Source: an uncultured Sphingomonadaceae bacterium (lineage in GTDB: Bacteria; Pseudomonadota; Alphaproteobacteria; Sphingomonadales; Sphingomonadaceae). Taken from it: a DNA stretch of 64,000 bases. Shown piece after piece: positions 1 to 10,057 of the stretch. The stretch lies in assembly GCA_947501325.1 (NCBI GenBank), contig CANMVC010000002.1:372001-436000 (forward strand), given 5' to 3'. Every line of letters begins with the position of its first letter. Position 1 is the stretch's first letter. The notes under the pieces are model-generated. The model was not told where the DNA came from. It made no database searches and was given only the letters and a program-made list of their open reading frames with translations. A program made the translations under genes and the position numbers.

Positions 1-344
1 AAGATGGTCTGGATGAATTAAGCATATCCGGTCCGTCCAAGCTGGCGGTTGTTGAAGGGCGGTCCATTACTCACAGCCGAATAGCGCCGGAGGATCTTGG
101 TCTGACGCGCCATGGTGCCGCAGCCATCAAAGGCGGCGATGCAGAATTTAACGCTGCTGCCCTGCGGGAATTGTTGCAGGGAGAGCCATCGGCCTATCGC
201 GATGCTGTAATATTGAACAGCGCCGCAGCATTGATGGTTGCAGGAGAAGTAGATAGCTGGGAAAGCGGAGCGGAAGAAGCCACAGAGGCAATCGATAAAG
301 GGCTCGCTAATGCCTTACTCAATTGCTGGATCGCAAATCAATGA
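1..344 (+). CDS. trpD: Anthranilate phosphoribosyltransferase, C-terminal part (truncated by window edge)
   Basis: Reading from base 3 gives about 113 uninterrupted codons ending in TGA at 342-344. The translation contains the late TrpD signature around [20 protein letters not shown] and the [10 protein letters not shown] helix typical of the family C-terminus. TrpD transfers a phosphoribosyl group to anthranilate in tryptophan synthesis, in the cytosol. The start and the substrate-binding glycine loop lie outside the window. trpC begins 10 bp downstream, the usual alphaproteobacterial trpDC order, so the two are probably co-transcribed. Confidence 0.93.
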   Translation, partial: DGLDELSISGPSKLAVVEGRSITHSRIAPEDLGLTRHGAAAIKGGDAEFNAAALRELLQGEPSAYRDAVILNSAAALMVAGEVDSWESGAEEATEAIDKGLANALLNCWIANQ

Positions 345-354
345 GGTGCGACCA

Positions 355-1149
355 ATGAACAAGCTGACCGAAATTTGCGCTGCTAAACGTGACCATATAC
401 GCAACCGCCGCGCCGATATTTCCAATTCGGCCATGCATGATCAAATTCGTCATCAGGCCCCACCCCGCGGTTTCGAGCAAGCTATCGCGCGAAAGACAGC
501 CGACGGCTTTGCTTTGATCGCCGAAATCAAGAAAGCCAGCCCATCCAAAGGACTGATCCGCGAAGATTTTGATCCACCCACCCATGCCCGCGCATATGAA
601 TCTGGCGGAGCGACCTGCCTTTCGGTGCTTACCGATGTTCCGTATTTTCAGGGGTCAGACGAATATCTGGTCGCCGCCCAAACGGCCTGTTCCTTACCCT
701 GCTTACGCAAGGACTTTATGATTGATCCCTGGCAAGTGGAAGAATCGCGGGCTCTTGGCGCTGATGCAATTTTGATTATCATGGCAGCGCTGGATGATGG
801 CCTGGCTCAAGAGATTGAGGCGGCCGCGATGGCATTGGACATGGACGCGCTGATTGAAGTGCATGATGAGGAAGAGCTTGAGCGCGCCCTGCTTTTAAAG
901 TCTCGTCTGCTCGGCATTAACAACCGTAATCTAAAAACCTTCGAAACCAGCCTCGATCAAACCGAACGGCTTGCCAAGCTGGTCCCCGAAGACCGGATCA
1001 TGGTTTCCGAGAGCGGTATTTTTACGCATGATGACTGTCAGCGACTATCCCGTTCCGGCGCACGGGCTTTTCTGGTTGGAGAGTCGCTCATGCGACAAAA
1101 TGATGTAGAAGCGGCCACTCGTCAGCTTTTGACAGGGGTTTCAGCATAG
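355..1149 (+). CDS. trpC: Indole-3-glycerol phosphate synthase
   Basis: A 264-residue TIM-barrel enzyme that closes the indole ring of tryptophan by converting CdRP to indole-3-glycerol phosphate. Family motifs in order: [14 protein letters not shown] (strand 1, catalytic Lys), [33 protein letters not shown] and MVSESGI (phosphate site). The open frame extends upstream to 310, but that stretch overlaps the trpD end. The ATG at 355 has a good ribosome site (GAGGTG at 343-348) and gives the normal family N-terminus, so it is preferred. moaC follows after 13 bp, suggesting one transcript. Confidence 0.95.
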   Translation: MNKLTEICAAKRDHIRNRRADISNSAMHDQIRHQAPPRGFEQAIARKTADGFALIAEIKKASPSKGLIREDFDPPTHARAYESGGATCLSVLTDVPYFQGSDEYLVAAQTACSLPCLRKDFMIDPWQVEESRALGADAILIIMAALDDGLAQEIEAAAMALDMDALIEVHDEEELERALLLKSRLLGINNRNLKTFETSLDQTERLAKLVPEDRIMVSESGIFTHDDCQRLSRSGARAFLVGESLMRQNDVEAATRQLLTGVSA

Positions 1150-1162
1150 AGAGGAGGAAAAC

Positions 1163-1633
1163 ATGAGCAAACTCACCCATATTGATGGCGATGGCGCTGC
1201 TCATATGGTCGACATATCGGCCAAGAATGACACGATACGCGAAGCACGCGCTGAGGGCGTCATCGAGATGGCTGCGGAGGTTCTCGAAGCCATTAAAGCC
1301 AATGCGATGAAAAAAGGCGATGTCCTTGCAACTGCCCGAATTGCCGGAATCATGGCTGCAAAAAAAACCAGCGATCTCATCCCTCTCTGCCACCCGCTTG
1401 CGCTCAGCAAAGTCGCGGTGGAATTTGAATTTCGGGAAAACGGAATTAAGGTTCAGACCATGGCTCGGCTTACCGGCAAAACCGGCGTGGAAATGGAGGC
1501 CCTAACGGCTGTTTCGACCGCGCTTCTCACAATCTATGACATGTCGAAAGCCATGCAGAAAGACATGGTCATCCGTGATATCCGCCTATTGTCCAAATCC
1601 GGTGGAAAATCAGGAGACTGGACAGCCGAATGA
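1163..1633 (+). CDS. moaC: Cyclic pyranopterin monophosphate synthase MoaC
   Basis: This 156-residue protein matches MoaC, which completes conversion of the GTP-derived cyclic intermediate to cyclic pyranopterin monophosphate in molybdenum cofactor synthesis. Visible motifs are [15 protein letters not shown] near the N-terminus, [13 protein letters not shown] in the middle and [14 protein letters not shown] followed by [11 protein letters not shown], which carries the conserved Asp and Lys active-site region. A strong ribosome site (GAGGAGG) precedes the ATG. The stop overlaps the moeA start (ATGA at 1630-1633), indicating translational coupling. Adjacency to trpC and moeA is common in this order. 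Confidence 0.96.
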   Translation: MSKLTHIDGDGAAHMVDISAKNDTIREARAEGVIEMAAEVLEAIKANAMKKGDVLATARIAGIMAAKKTSDLIPLCHPLALSKVAVEFEFRENGIKVQTMARLTGKTGVEMEALTAVSTALLTIYDMSKAMQKDMVIRDIRLLSKSGGKSGDWTAE

Positions 1634-2814
1634 AGCCGTTATTGCCTTTGGAAGACGCCCAACGGCGCCTGATTGCGATGGCGAAACGCTTGCCATCGGA
1701 AACCATTCCAGTGGGCGAAGCATCGGGGCGCTATCTGGCCAAAGACCTTGTTACCAAGCGCAGCCAGCCTGCCGCGGATATGTCCGCAATGGATGGTTAT
1801 GCTATTGCATTTGATGATCGCAATGGACCTTGGGAACTGGTCGGCGAATGCAAGGCGGGAAGCCCTCCCTGCTTACCGATTAAAAAAGGCCAGACAGCAC
1901 GAATTTTCACCGGAGCCTTGCTGCCGGATGGCGCTGATACGGTCGTGATGCAGGAAAATGTGAAAACAGACGGCGCGATCATCCACCTGATAGAGGACCC
2001 CTCTCCGGTAAAAAGCCGTCATGTGCGACATGCCGGTGGCGACTTTAGCAGCGGCGACATCGCGTTAAAAGCGGGGACAAAACTAACCGCCGCTGCCCTG
2101 GGCCATGCCGTCATAGCTGGCGCCGGCACTGTGACGGTTGGTCGATGCCCAAAAATTGCAATTGTTTCCACAGGCGACGAGCTGGTAGCGCCAGGCGACG
2201 ATACTCAACCGCATCAAATACCGGCCAGCAATGACGTCATGATAACCGCCATGTTGGCTCAGCTGCCCGCTCAATCCCGCTCCATCAGCCGGATAAAGGA
2301 TGACATAGAGAGCCTTTGTGCGGCGCTGGAAAGCGCGCAAAATTGCGATATCATTGTTACCATCGGCGGCGCATCAGTTGGCGATCATGATCTCGTCGCG
2401 CCTGCATTCAAAAAACTGGGTGGCAAGACCGATTTCTGGAAGATTGCGATGAAACCTGGCAAGCCGCTCATGGCAGGACAGCTTGGCGACAGCCTGGTCA
2501 TCGCCCTGCCCGGCAACCCTGGTTCTGCTTTTGTCACAGCAACTCTATTTCTGTTACCACTCATCCGCTATCTGGCCGGCGCGGGGGATTATATGCCGGT
2601 AATGCAAAGCGCAATCACCAACAGTTTGTTGCCAGCGACCCACCAGAGAGCCGAATTCCTGAGAGCGAAAGTGGATAGTTCGGGCATCACAGCCTTTGAC
2701 AGTCAAGATAGCGCCAAGCTTTCCGTTCTGGCAGCAGCAAACGCTCTACTCTATCGCCCAGCGCAAAGCCCTGAGCAGGAAAAAGGCGCGAAAGTTTCCT
2801 ATATCGCCATCTGA
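1630..2814 (+). CDS. moeA: Molybdopterin molybdenumtransferase MoeA
   Basis: A 394-residue MoeA, which inserts molybdate into adenylylated molybdopterin to finish the molybdenum cofactor. Motifs in order: [11 protein letters not shown] near residue 55, the GDELV loop, [11 protein letters not shown] in the MoCF-binding domain, KPGKPLMAG and [11 protein letters not shown], then a C-terminal beta-barrel domain. The ATG lies inside the moaC stop (ATGA overlap). With moaC it forms a cofactor pair placed after trpC. Length is normal for the family. Confidence 0.95.
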   Translation: MKPLLPLEDAQRRLIAMAKRLPSETIPVGEASGRYLAKDLVTKRSQPAADMSAMDGYAIAFDDRNGPWELVGECKAGSPPCLPIKKGQTARIFTGALLPDGADTVVMQENVKTDGAIIHLIEDPSPVKSRHVRHAGGDFSSGDIALKAGTKLTAAALGHAVIAGAGTVTVGRCPKIAIVSTGDELVAPGDDTQPHQIPASNDVMITAMLAQLPAQSRSISRIKDDIESLCAALESAQNCDIIVTIGGASVGDHDLVAPAFKKLGGKTDFWKIAMKPGKPLMAGQLGDSLVIALPGNPGSAFVTATLFLLPLIRYLAGAGDYMPVMQSAITNSLLPATHQRAEFLRAKVDSSGITAFDSQDSAKLSVLAAANALLYRPAQSPEQEKGAKVSYIAI

Positions 2815-2848
2815 AATGACTTGACTTAACCCTATTTGTTTCATAATT

Positions 2849-2863
2849 GTTCTTTATTCGTTC
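2849..2863 (+). promoter_or_regulatory. LexA-binding SOS box, GTTC-N7-GTTC
   Basis: The sequence GTTCTTTATTCGTTC is an exact match to the alphaproteobacterial LexA operator (two direct GTTC half-sites seven bases apart). It lies 19 bp upstream of the lexA ATG. Known biology of the family implies that LexA represses its own gene here; binding itself is inferred. Confidence 0.85.
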
Positions 2864-2881
2864 CCGATAAGGACATGAAAT

Positions 2882-3574
2882 ATGCTCACACCGAAACAAC
2901 ATGAACTGCTGTGTTTCATCCACAATAGCCTGGAAGAATCTGGCGTGTCCCCCTCTTTTGAAGAAATGAAGGACGCGTTAGGTTTGAAATCAAAATCCGG
3001 GGTCCATCGGTTGATCAGCGCTTTGGAAGAGCGCGGTTTTTTGCGGCGGCTGCCCAATCGTGCTCGGGCGCTGGAAGTAACAAAGCTCCCTGAAGGTGGA
3101 AATTTGAAACCAGCACCATCCAATGTTGTCAATATCATACCTGACACCGTTCGTTCTGCGCCGCTGAAAGAAATCCCGGTTGCGTCCAACGATGTTATTG
3201 AAATTCCACTGCACGGCAAAATTGCAGCCGGCGTGCCGATTGAAGCGTTGGAAGGGCAATCTGCTCTGAGTGTCCCTGCGGCTCTGCTAGGTTCTGGAGA
3301 GCATTACGCTCTCGAAGTATCGGGCGATTCGATGATCGAGGCGGGGATATTGGACGGCGACTATGCGTTAATCCAGCGGACAGAGACGGCACGTAATGGC
3401 GAAATTGTTGTGGCCCTGGTCCATGATGAAGAAGCGACACTCAAATATCTGTTCAAAGATAATGGTCAGGTTCGCCTTGATCCTGCAAATCCTGCTTATG
3501 AACCGCAGATTTTTGGCCCGGGCGAAGTCCAGATACAAGGGAAAATGGCCGGTCTTTTGCGGCGCTATAACTAG
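2882..3574 (+). CDS. lexA: SOS-response repressor LexA
   Basis: A 230-residue LexA. Residues 1-65 form the winged helix DNA-binding domain ([13 protein letters not shown] at the N-terminus). After a linker comes the S24 autoprotease domain. The self-cleavage bond is A116-G117 within [10 protein letters not shown], the nucleophile is Ser150 in SGDSMIEAG, and the general base is Lys188 in EATLKYL. All catalytic residues are present, so RecA-stimulated self-cleavage should work. Its own operator lies just upstream. It converges with comEC on the opposite strand, only 7 bp beyond its stop. Confidence 0.97.
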   Translation: MLTPKQHELLCFIHNSLEESGVSPSFEEMKDALGLKSKSGVHRLISALEERGFLRRLPNRARALEVTKLPEGGNLKPAPSNVVNIIPDTVRSAPLKEIPVASNDVIEIPLHGKIAAGVPIEALEGQSALSVPAALLGSGEHYALEVSGDSMIEAGILDGDYALIQRTETARNGEIVVALVHDEEATLKYLFKDNGQVRLDPANPAYEPQIFGPGEVQIQGKMAGLLRRYN

Positions 3575-3581
3575 CTCTCCG

Positions 3582-5837
3582 CTATTCTAGCTTCGACGGT
3601 GGGCTAGTTTGTACAGGTTTGTTCGGGGTTCCAAAACGGGTCCATGATTGACGCCCGGTATAGGTGAGCACAGTCGTAACCTGATGATTTTCGAGATTGA
3701 TCGTCATTCCGCCGACTTGCTGCAAAAACATGCGGTCCGCCTTTATCCAACGTGGCTGGCAACTGGCCGGAAGACGCCGCTCGCTTATGACAATATCTGC
3801 CCGGCGACAGGCTGCAGACAATGCCAATGCCGGGATATGGTACGAGCTGCGCGTCGCTAATATGGTCCAATTTCGATCCGAAGCCTCTACCGTTACGCTG
3901 CAGCTGTCCAGATTACATTGCGCATTGGGCCAGTCATCCAGCGCCCGCGCTTTACCGTTTACGCCGGCATTTTCGAGCAGCATATCATGCGTAAAGCCGC
4001 TTTTGCTCGTCCGCAGCATGGCCAGCTCTCCCGCTTGGTTGCGGATACCAACATGCCGCCCGTCGCTGGTAATATAGATATCCGGCGGGCGATTGCTGGC
4101 AATCAACATTGTCCCGCAACATATCGGTATGAACCCCGCTATACGCCAACGTTCGGTCCAAAGCGCCAACCATAAACCACCGAAAACCAGCAACCCAAAG
4201 GCTGTCCATGGCATGGTTGGTAGCATCGTTACCGATCCCGGACTGCTGGATACATAATGCGCTAAAATCAAAAGACTGTTGAGCGCCTTCTCACAGAACC
4301 ACCAGATCGGCGCACCCAATCCCATTGTGTCGAGCAACAGCGCCAAAGCTTCGAGGGGCATGATGACAAATGTCGTGAGCGGAATGGCGACAATATTCGC
4401 CAGAGCACCGTAAATCCCGGCTTTATGAAAATGAAAAAGCGCAATCGGCATCAGCGCGAGTTCGACGACAAGTCCGGTTAAAAAAAGTGCCAGAACGGTC
4501 CTTCGGAAACGCTTCAAATGAGACTCATCCCTCCGAGCAAAGAGCGACTGAATTTTAGGATGTGTGTGCAACGCGATAATCGCTGTGACAGCGGCAAAGC
4601 TGAGTTGAAAGCTCGGTCCGACTAGAGATTCCGGCCATGTAATCAGAACCAGCAAGGCCCCCGCTGCCACCATCCGCAGCGTAAGAGCGCTGCGGCCGAT
4701 GATAAGGGCTGTCAATATAAGCAAAGCCGCTACACAAGCCCGGACAGTTGGCACCTGCGCGCCCGTCAACAAAGTATAGGTTAACGCTGCCACCGCCGCA
4801 CAACTCGCCGCGACCAATGGCAGTCGAAAGCGCAGAGCCAAAGGCGAAAATAGTGCCAAAATCCGTATCACCAACAAGTAGACCGCACCCACCACTGCCG
4901 TCACATGCAATCCGCTAATCGACAGAAGATGCGCCAGTCCACTGCGACGCATTGCCTCTGCATCTTCGTCACTGATCGCACCCCTATCGCCCGTTGCCAG
5001 TGTCGCCCCAATGGCGCCGGCTCCGCCGTCCATCTGAGACTGAACGTGGTTGGAAAGCCGTTGGCGATAATTGGGTAGCGCCGAGAAAACGCCCAATAGG
5101 GGCTCTGCTGGTTGGACAATCTTTATGTCGCCCAAAGCTCGACCGGTCGCCCCCAATCCCATGAACCAGGCTCGCCGGGAAAAATCATAGGCACCTGGCA
5201 AGGAGGCCATAGCCGGCGGCATCAGCCTGGCGCGCAATTGGATCACCGTTCCAGGTTGCAAATCCGGCCCCGCTTTTCCGATTGGTACATTGACCCGCAC
5301 CCGGGGCGGCAAGCCCTGTCTCTCGTGCGTATCGAGAGTGAGACGAACCATATCGCGAGCGCTGATAACTTCTGTCTTTTCGATCTCGGCATAGAATGAT
5401 GTGACAATCGGCCGCTCCAACACCGGAGCGGCAACGGACAACGAACGAAGCCAAATAATCGCGCAACCGGCGCCAAGAAATAGCAGGAACCAGAAGATGG
5501 CTGAACCGACCCTTGTTCCGCGCCCTGTCAATTTGACAAAAACAGCCAAGCCCAAACAAAGAGCGATAAACCCCGCCCATAAATGAGAATCAGCCAATAG
5601 AAACCAACTTGCGATCCCCGTGCCGATGCCAACGGGCACCCAGAGCGGCAATTGGTCGCGCTCTTTTTCCAGTTGCAGTTCGAGTTGTCGGAAAATTTGC
5701 AAATTTCTAACATATTCAGGCAATTGTCGTGTGCCAAACAGCATGCTAAAGGCCGTGCCAGCAACACCAAAGCCGGTGGCCTTTTTAAAATTTTCATGCG
5801 CTACATGAGAGCTGTCCAGATCAAAGCTACTCTGCAT
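3582..5837 (-). CDS. comEC: ComEC/Rec2-type DNA-uptake channel protein
   Basis: An integral inner-membrane protein predicted to pass single-stranded DNA into the cytoplasm during natural transformation. The chosen start gives 751 residues: an N-terminal DUF4131-type region with several membrane helices, a soluble OB-like part, then the competence domain with the diagnostic GLAHLLSISGLHVTAV followed by many hydrophobic segments. The C-terminal region resembles the beta-lactamase-like part of ComEC, but no HxHxDH metal motif is visible, so it is probably degenerate. The frame stays open to 5963, which would overlap gltX; the ATG at 5837 leaves a 19-bp divergent gap. Transformation has not been shown from sequence alone. 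Confidence 0.88.
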   Translation of the reverse strand: MQSSFDLDSSHVAHENFKKATGFGVAGTAFSMLFGTRQLPEYVRNLQIFRQLELQLEKERDQLPLWVPVGIGTGIASWFLLADSHLWAGFIALCLGLAVFVKLTGRGTRVGSAIFWFLLFLGAGCAIIWLRSLSVAAPVLERPIVTSFYAEIEKTEVISARDMVRLTLDTHERQGLPPRVRVNVPIGKAGPDLQPGTVIQLRARLMPPAMASLPGAYDFSRRAWFMGLGATGRALGDIKIVQPAEPLLGVFSALPNYRQRLSNHVQSQMDGGAGAIGATLATGDRGAISDEDAEAMRRSGLAHLLSISGLHVTAVVGAVYLLVIRILALFSPLALRFRLPLVAASCAAVAALTYTLLTGAQVPTVRACVAALLILTALIIGRSALTLRMVAAGALLVLITWPESLVGPSFQLSFAAVTAIIALHTHPKIQSLFARRDESHLKRFRRTVLALFLTGLVVELALMPIALFHFHKAGIYGALANIVAIPLTTFVIMPLEALALLLDTMGLGAPIWWFCEKALNSLLILAHYVSSSPGSVTMLPTMPWTAFGLLVFGGLWLALWTERWRIAGFIPICCGTMLIASNRPPDIYITSDGRHVGIRNQAGELAMLRTSKSGFTHDMLLENAGVNGKARALDDWPNAQCNLDSCSVTVEASDRNWTILATRSSYHIPALALSAACRRADIVISERRLPASCQPRWIKADRMFLQQVGGMTINLENHQVTTVLTYTGRQSWTRFGTPNKPVQTSPPSKLE

Positions 5838-5856
5838 CGCATTTGCGTAACACAGG

Positions 5857-7287
5857 ATGAAATCAAGCGTGACTCTTAAAGAAACAGATCCGGTCGTCAC
5901 CCGTTTTGCCCCCTCCCCGACTGGTTTTTTGCATATCGGCGGCGCGCGGACAGCGATGTTCAATTGGCTATTTGCCCGACATCATGGCGGCAAAGCACTT
6001 TTGCGGATCGAGGATACCGACAAGGCGCGTTCGACTCAGGAGGCCATCGATGCCATCTCGGAAGGGCTTGAGTGGCTGGGACTGGATTGGGATGGCGAAA
6101 CGATTTTCCAATCCGAACGCGCTGCGCGTCATGCCGAAGTGGCCCATGAACTGCTCGCGTCAGGCAATGCCTATAAATGTTTTGCCACGGCCGAAGAGCT
6201 CACGGCGATGCGGGAACAGCAAAAAGCTGAGAAGAAACCGATGCGTTATGACGGACGCTGGCGTGACCGCGATCCGTCCGAAGCCTCTGAAGGCGCCCCT
6301 TATGTGATTCGGCTGAAAACCGAAACCGGCGGGAAGACAACAATTGCAGACGCTGTCCAGGGCGACGTGTCCGTTCAAAATAGCGAGATTGACGATTTCA
6401 TCCTGCTGCGTTCAGACGGTACGCCCACATATATGCTCGCTGTTGTAGTCGATGACCATGATATGGGCGTGACTCATCTGATCCGCGGTGATGACCATCT
6501 GAATAATGCCTTTCGGCAGCTAGCAATGATACGCGCAATGGGATGGAAAACGCCCACTTACGCCCATATTCCGCTGATTCACGGCAATGATGGAGCAAAG
6601 CTTTCCAAACGACATGGCGCGCTTGGCGTTGAAGCCTATCGCGATATCGGCATAATGCCAGATGCGATGTTCAACTATCTCCTGCGCCTAGGCTGGGGAC
6701 ATGGAGATGACGAAATCATTTCGCGTGAACAGGCTGTTGAATGGTTCAGCCTGTCTGGTGTTGGAAAATCACCGTCGCGCTTTGATGCCAAAAAACTCCA
6801 AAATCTGAACGGTCAGTATATTCGCGAAGCAGATGACAGCACGCTGGCGGGCCTGACTCAACCATGGATCGAGGAAGAACTTGGGCGACAACTATCGACG
6901 CCGGACGTCGATTTACTGGTTCAGGCGATGCCGGTTTTGAAAAGCCGGGCAAAAAACCTTATCGAATTGGCTAATAATAGCCTTTTTCTCTATAAAAAAC
7001 GACCACTTGACCTCGACGAGAAGGCACAGTCTCTGCTAGATGATCAAGCAAGGCAATTGCTGGGATCGATTCATTCTACCCTGACGGACTTAAACGACTG
7101 GTCGCTTGAGGAAACAGAGGAAAGAGTGAAGGCCATAGCGGAAGCCGCGGAATTGGGGTTAGGAAAGCTCGCACAACCTATGCGAGCGGCCTTAACCGGA
7201 AGTACCAGTTCACCCGGAATTTTTGACGTTTTAATACTCTTAGGCAAGGAAGAGTCATTGGGACGTCTTGCAGATCAAATAAAATAA
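5857..7287 (+). CDS. gltX: Glutamate-tRNA ligase
   Basis: A class I aminoacyl-tRNA synthetase of about 476 residues that charges tRNA-Glu. It carries the HIGH-type motif in [19 protein letters not shown], the zinc-less RIEDTD segment, and the KMSKS-type loop as [14 protein letters not shown] near residue 250, followed by the helical anticodon-binding C-terminus. The ATG at 5857 is given; a GTG four codons later (5869) with the AGGA at about 5852 as ribosome site is an alternative. It is transcribed divergently from comEC, so both promoters must lie within or overlap the coding starts. Confidence 0.95.
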   Translation: MKSSVTLKETDPVVTRFAPSPTGFLHIGGARTAMFNWLFARHHGGKALLRIEDTDKARSTQEAIDAISEGLEWLGLDWDGETIFQSERAARHAEVAHELLASGNAYKCFATAEELTAMREQQKAEKKPMRYDGRWRDRDPSEASEGAPYVIRLKTETGGKTTIADAVQGDVSVQNSEIDDFILLRSDGTPTYMLAVVVDDHDMGVTHLIRGDDHLNNAFRQLAMIRAMGWKTPTYAHIPLIHGNDGAKLSKRHGALGVEAYRDIGIMPDAMFNYLLRLGWGHGDDEIISREQAVEWFSLSGVGKSPSRFDAKKLQNLNGQYIREADDSTLAGLTQPWIEEELGRQLSTPDVDLLVQAMPVLKSRAKNLIELANNSLFLYKKRPLDLDEKAQSLLDDQARQLLGSIHSTLTDLNDWSLEETEERVKAIAEAAELGLGKLAQPMRAALTGSTSSPGIFDVLILLGKEESLGRLADQIK

Positions 7288-7318
7288 CCTGATTTTCAGG
7301 AGCAGAAAGGACAATATT

Positions 7319-8605
7319 GTGGGCAACAATAGCGCATCATTCGAACTCGGCGGCGAAAATTACGAATTTCCCGTGATGCAGGGTACCGAAGGACCGGATG
7401 TCGTAGATATTCGGAAACTATATGGGCAAACCGGTGCCTTTACCTATGATCCTGGCTTCAAATCGACGGCGAGCTGCGAATCAGAACTGACCTTCATCGA
7501 TGGCGGTGAAGGTATTTTGCTGCATCGGGGCTATCCGATCGGCCAATTAGCTGAAAAGAGCACCTTCATGGAGGTCTCTCATTTGCTGCTTCGCGGCGAA
7601 CTTCCCACAGCAGACGAATATGCGGAATTCACCAACACGATCACGCGGCACACGATGTTGCACGATCAATTTGCGACCTTTTACAACGGCTTCCGTCGTG
7701 ATGCCCATCCAATGGCGATCATGTGCGGCGTCGTCGGCGCTCTCTCCGCCTTCTATCACGACAGCACGGATATCAGCGATCCAGAACAACGGATGATCGC
7801 CAGCCACCGCTTGATCGCCAAAATGCCAACCATTGCCGCGATGGCTTATAAATATGCTGTTGGTCAGCCCTTCATGCACCCGGACAACAGTCTGAGCTAT
7901 ACGGGGAATTTCCTGCGTATGACCTTCGGTGTTCCGGCAGAGCCTTATGAAGTGAACCCTGTCATCGAAAAAGCCATGGACCGGATTTTCATCCTTCACG
8001 CTGATCACGAGCAAAATGCATCAACATCAACCGTGCGGCTTGCCGGTTCCTCTGGTGCCAATCCCTTTGCCTGCATAGCGGCCGGCATTGCCTGTCTCTG
8101 GGGACCCGCTCATGGTGGTGCTAATGAGGCAGCCCTCAACATGCTGCATGAAATCGGTCATCCGGACCGGATTCCAGAATATATCGCCCGCGCAAAAGAC
8201 AAAAATGATCCATTCCGCCTGATGGGCTTTGGTCATCGCGTTTATAAAAATCACGACCCGCGCGCGACCGTGATGCAGAAAACCGTTCGCGAAGTGTTTG
8301 ACGCATTGAAAGTCTCTGACCCCGTCTTTGAAGTTGCCCTGCAATTGGAAGAAATGGCACTCAACGACCCATATTTCATTGAGAAAAAACTGTTCCCGAA
8401 TGTTGATTTCTATTCCGGCATCATCCTTTCGGCGATCGGTTTCCCGACCTCCATGTTTACAGCGCTATTTGCGCTTGCACGGACAGTCGGCTGGGTTGCT
8501 CAATGGAACGAGATGATTTCCGATCCTGGCCAGGTAATCGGAAGGCCACGCCAGCTCTACACTGGCCCGACGCAGCGTGACTATGTTGAAATCGGCGATC
8601 GGTAA
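7319..8605 (+). CDS. gltA: Citrate synthase (type II)
   Basis: This 428-residue enzyme condenses acetyl-CoA and oxaloacetate to citrate at the entry of the TCA cycle. The catalytic His in [12 protein letters not shown], the second His in [15 protein letters not shown] and the catalytic Asp in NVDFYSGI are all present, and the length fits the hexameric Gram-negative type. The start codon is GTG with AGGAGC and AAAGG upstream as possible ribosome sites. It lies 31 bp after gltX and ends in a clear terminator hairpin. Confidence 0.97.
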   Translation: MGNNSASFELGGENYEFPVMQGTEGPDVVDIRKLYGQTGAFTYDPGFKSTASCESELTFIDGGEGILLHRGYPIGQLAEKSTFMEVSHLLLRGELPTADEYAEFTNTITRHTMLHDQFATFYNGFRRDAHPMAIMCGVVGALSAFYHDSTDISDPEQRMIASHRLIAKMPTIAAMAYKYAVGQPFMHPDNSLSYTGNFLRMTFGVPAEPYEVNPVIEKAMDRIFILHADHEQNASTSTVRLAGSSGANPFACIAAGIACLWGPAHGGANEAALNMLHEIGHPDRIPEYIARAKDKNDPFRLMGFGHRVYKNHDPRATVMQKTVREVFDALKVSDPVFEVALQLEEMALNDPYFIEKKLFPNVDFYSGIILSAIGFPTSMFTALFALARTVGWVAQWNEMISDPGQVIGRPRQLYTGPTQRDYVEIGDR

Positions 8606-8624
8606 ATCCGAACAAATAAAGCGG

Positions 8625-8652
8625 AAAAGGGAGCATGATCGCTCCCTTTTTT
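8625..8652 (+). terminator. Rho-independent terminator after gltA
   Basis: A perfect 10-bp stem (AAAAGGGAGC with GCTCCCTTTT) around a six-base loop is followed by T residues. It lies 19 bp after the gltA stop and ends just before the stop of the opposing kinase-like gene. The A tract on the other side means it could stop transcription from both directions. Confidence 0.88.
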
Positions 8653-8656
8653 GTGT

Positions 8657-10057
8657 CTAAACGTTGCGGGTTGGCAGGCTCAACTTAAATGTAGAGCCTT
8701 TGCCAAGCGTGCTTTCGACTGTCAGACTGCCATCCATCGCATTGGCAAGCCGGCGGGAAATAAACAGTCCCAAACCACTACCTCCGTCACCTGAACGCCC
8801 CAATCTTTCAAATTTCTCGAAGATAAGCTGATGATTTTCTTCAGCTATACCGTCGCCTTGATCCCGCACGGTTACCCAGGACATGTCACCATCGCTCTTT
8901 ACCTGCAATTTAATCACCGACCCATCCGGTGAATAACGGATCGCATTGCCGATGAGATTTACCAAAATCTGCAAAACCCGTCGAAACTCGCCTCTTACAG
9001 GCATCTCGATGTCTTTCTCTGGTAGATCAATCCGGATTTGATGGTCCGCAGCCTTAACTGCAAGCAGTCCGGCTGCGCGATGCGCCAAGTCTACCAGATC
9101 GATATCATCTGCCGCGACGGAAAAACTCGTACGCTGGATCGCTTCAAGATCGGACAGGTCATCAACCAGATCCATCAAATGACGGCCGGCAGAAGCAATA
9201 TCTTTCGCATAGTCAGAATAGTCACCGCGCAGCGGCCCTTCCAAACGGCTACCGATTGTTTCTGCATTGGCAATGATCTTGCCCAACGGCTGACGCAAAG
9301 CTGGACCCAACTGTGAACCAAAGAGAGAATCGCTGATTAGATCGCCCTTACCAAAATTCATTCCAGCCTTGTTGCGCGTTTCTTCGACCGCTTGTTCCTG
9401 ATCAAATTCCAGAGAGAAACGATAGCCGGAGAAGAGGCCTTCATTATCGATTAACGGCTGACCAGAGAGAATATAGAAAGACTTCTTGCCATGTCTTTGG
9501 CGCACATGTTGGCCGCGCACGGGTTGCCGTTCCGAAATAGACTCAACCAATACACTCTGTTTCGAAGGTTCAACAAAATCGAGAACGTCGAGAAGCGAAT
9601 GACCAATGTAATTTTCAACGGCATCCAGATCACCGGGCAAAGATAAAGCCATGATCCTCAAGGAAGCATCGGTGCGGATTGATCCTCGGCCATTTAACCG
9701 GTCAAAATCGCGGCGACGTCCGGGTTCTTCGTGGTTAGTCGATGGTGCTGGTGATTCCTTCCAGTCAATGATGTTAATCGAAATAGTACCGTCTTTTTTT
9801 TCACGATGAAGCCGGATTTCAACCCACATACTGATCAGATTATCTTCGTCCGCCGCCTGAACCGAACGCGACAGGTTCATGTCAAGCTGGCGGCTCAATC
9901 GGCAGAGGCTAAGTAGTTGTGGCACGGCGAGAGGGCCACCTTCATATCCACCACAATGAAAATGCAAACGCAGCAAAGGCGGGTCTGCCGAAATCAGCCG
10001 ACCTTCAGCATCCAGTTGTCCGCGAACCGGCTCCGCCAGATTACCAGGGGTCGTCAT
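8657..10057 (-). CDS. Histidine-kinase-like protein lacking the H-box histidine
   Basis: A 466-residue soluble protein with no membrane segment. The C-terminal third is a HATPase_c domain: N-box VNLIGNAIRYSP, G1 box DQGDGIAEE and G2 box GGSGLGLFISRRLA are intact. The preceding dimerisation region (about 245-310) aligns with HisKA, but the SHELRTPL position reads GPALRQPL, with Pro252 in place of the phosphoacceptor histidine. Residues 125-220 look PAS-like. ATP binding is likely; autophosphorylation on the usual residue is not possible as read. Its start overlaps the stop of the upstream gene (TAATG), so the two are translated together. Confidence 0.8.
   Translation of the reverse strand: MTTPGNLAEPVRGQLDAEGRLISADPPLLRLHFHCGGYEGGPLAVPQLLSLCRLSRQLDMNLSRSVQAADEDNLISMWVEIRLHREKKDGTISINIIDWKESPAPSTNHEEPGRRRDFDRLNGRGSIRTDASLRIMALSLPGDLDAVENYIGHSLLDVLDFVEPSKQSVLVESISERQPVRGQHVRQRHGKKSFYILSGQPLIDNEGLFSGYRFSLEFDQEQAVEETRNKAGMNFGKGDLISDSLFGSQLGPALRQPLGKIIANAETIGSRLEGPLRGDYSDYAKDIASAGRHLMDLVDDLSDLEAIQRTSFSVAADDIDLVDLAHRAAGLLAVKAADHQIRIDLPEKDIEMPVRGEFRRVLQILVNLIGNAIRYSPDGSVIKLQVKSDGDMSWVTVRDQGDGIAEENHQLIFEKFERLGRSGDGGSGLGLFISRRLANAMDGSLTVESTLGKGSTFKLSLPTRNV

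Noticed and set aside
2220-2245. Single TGACGTCA-type palindromes elsewhere (for example in moeA, fau, the tkt and E2 genes)
   Set aside because: They lie inside coding sequence and are single; only the close pair upstream of the DUF11 cluster was kept.
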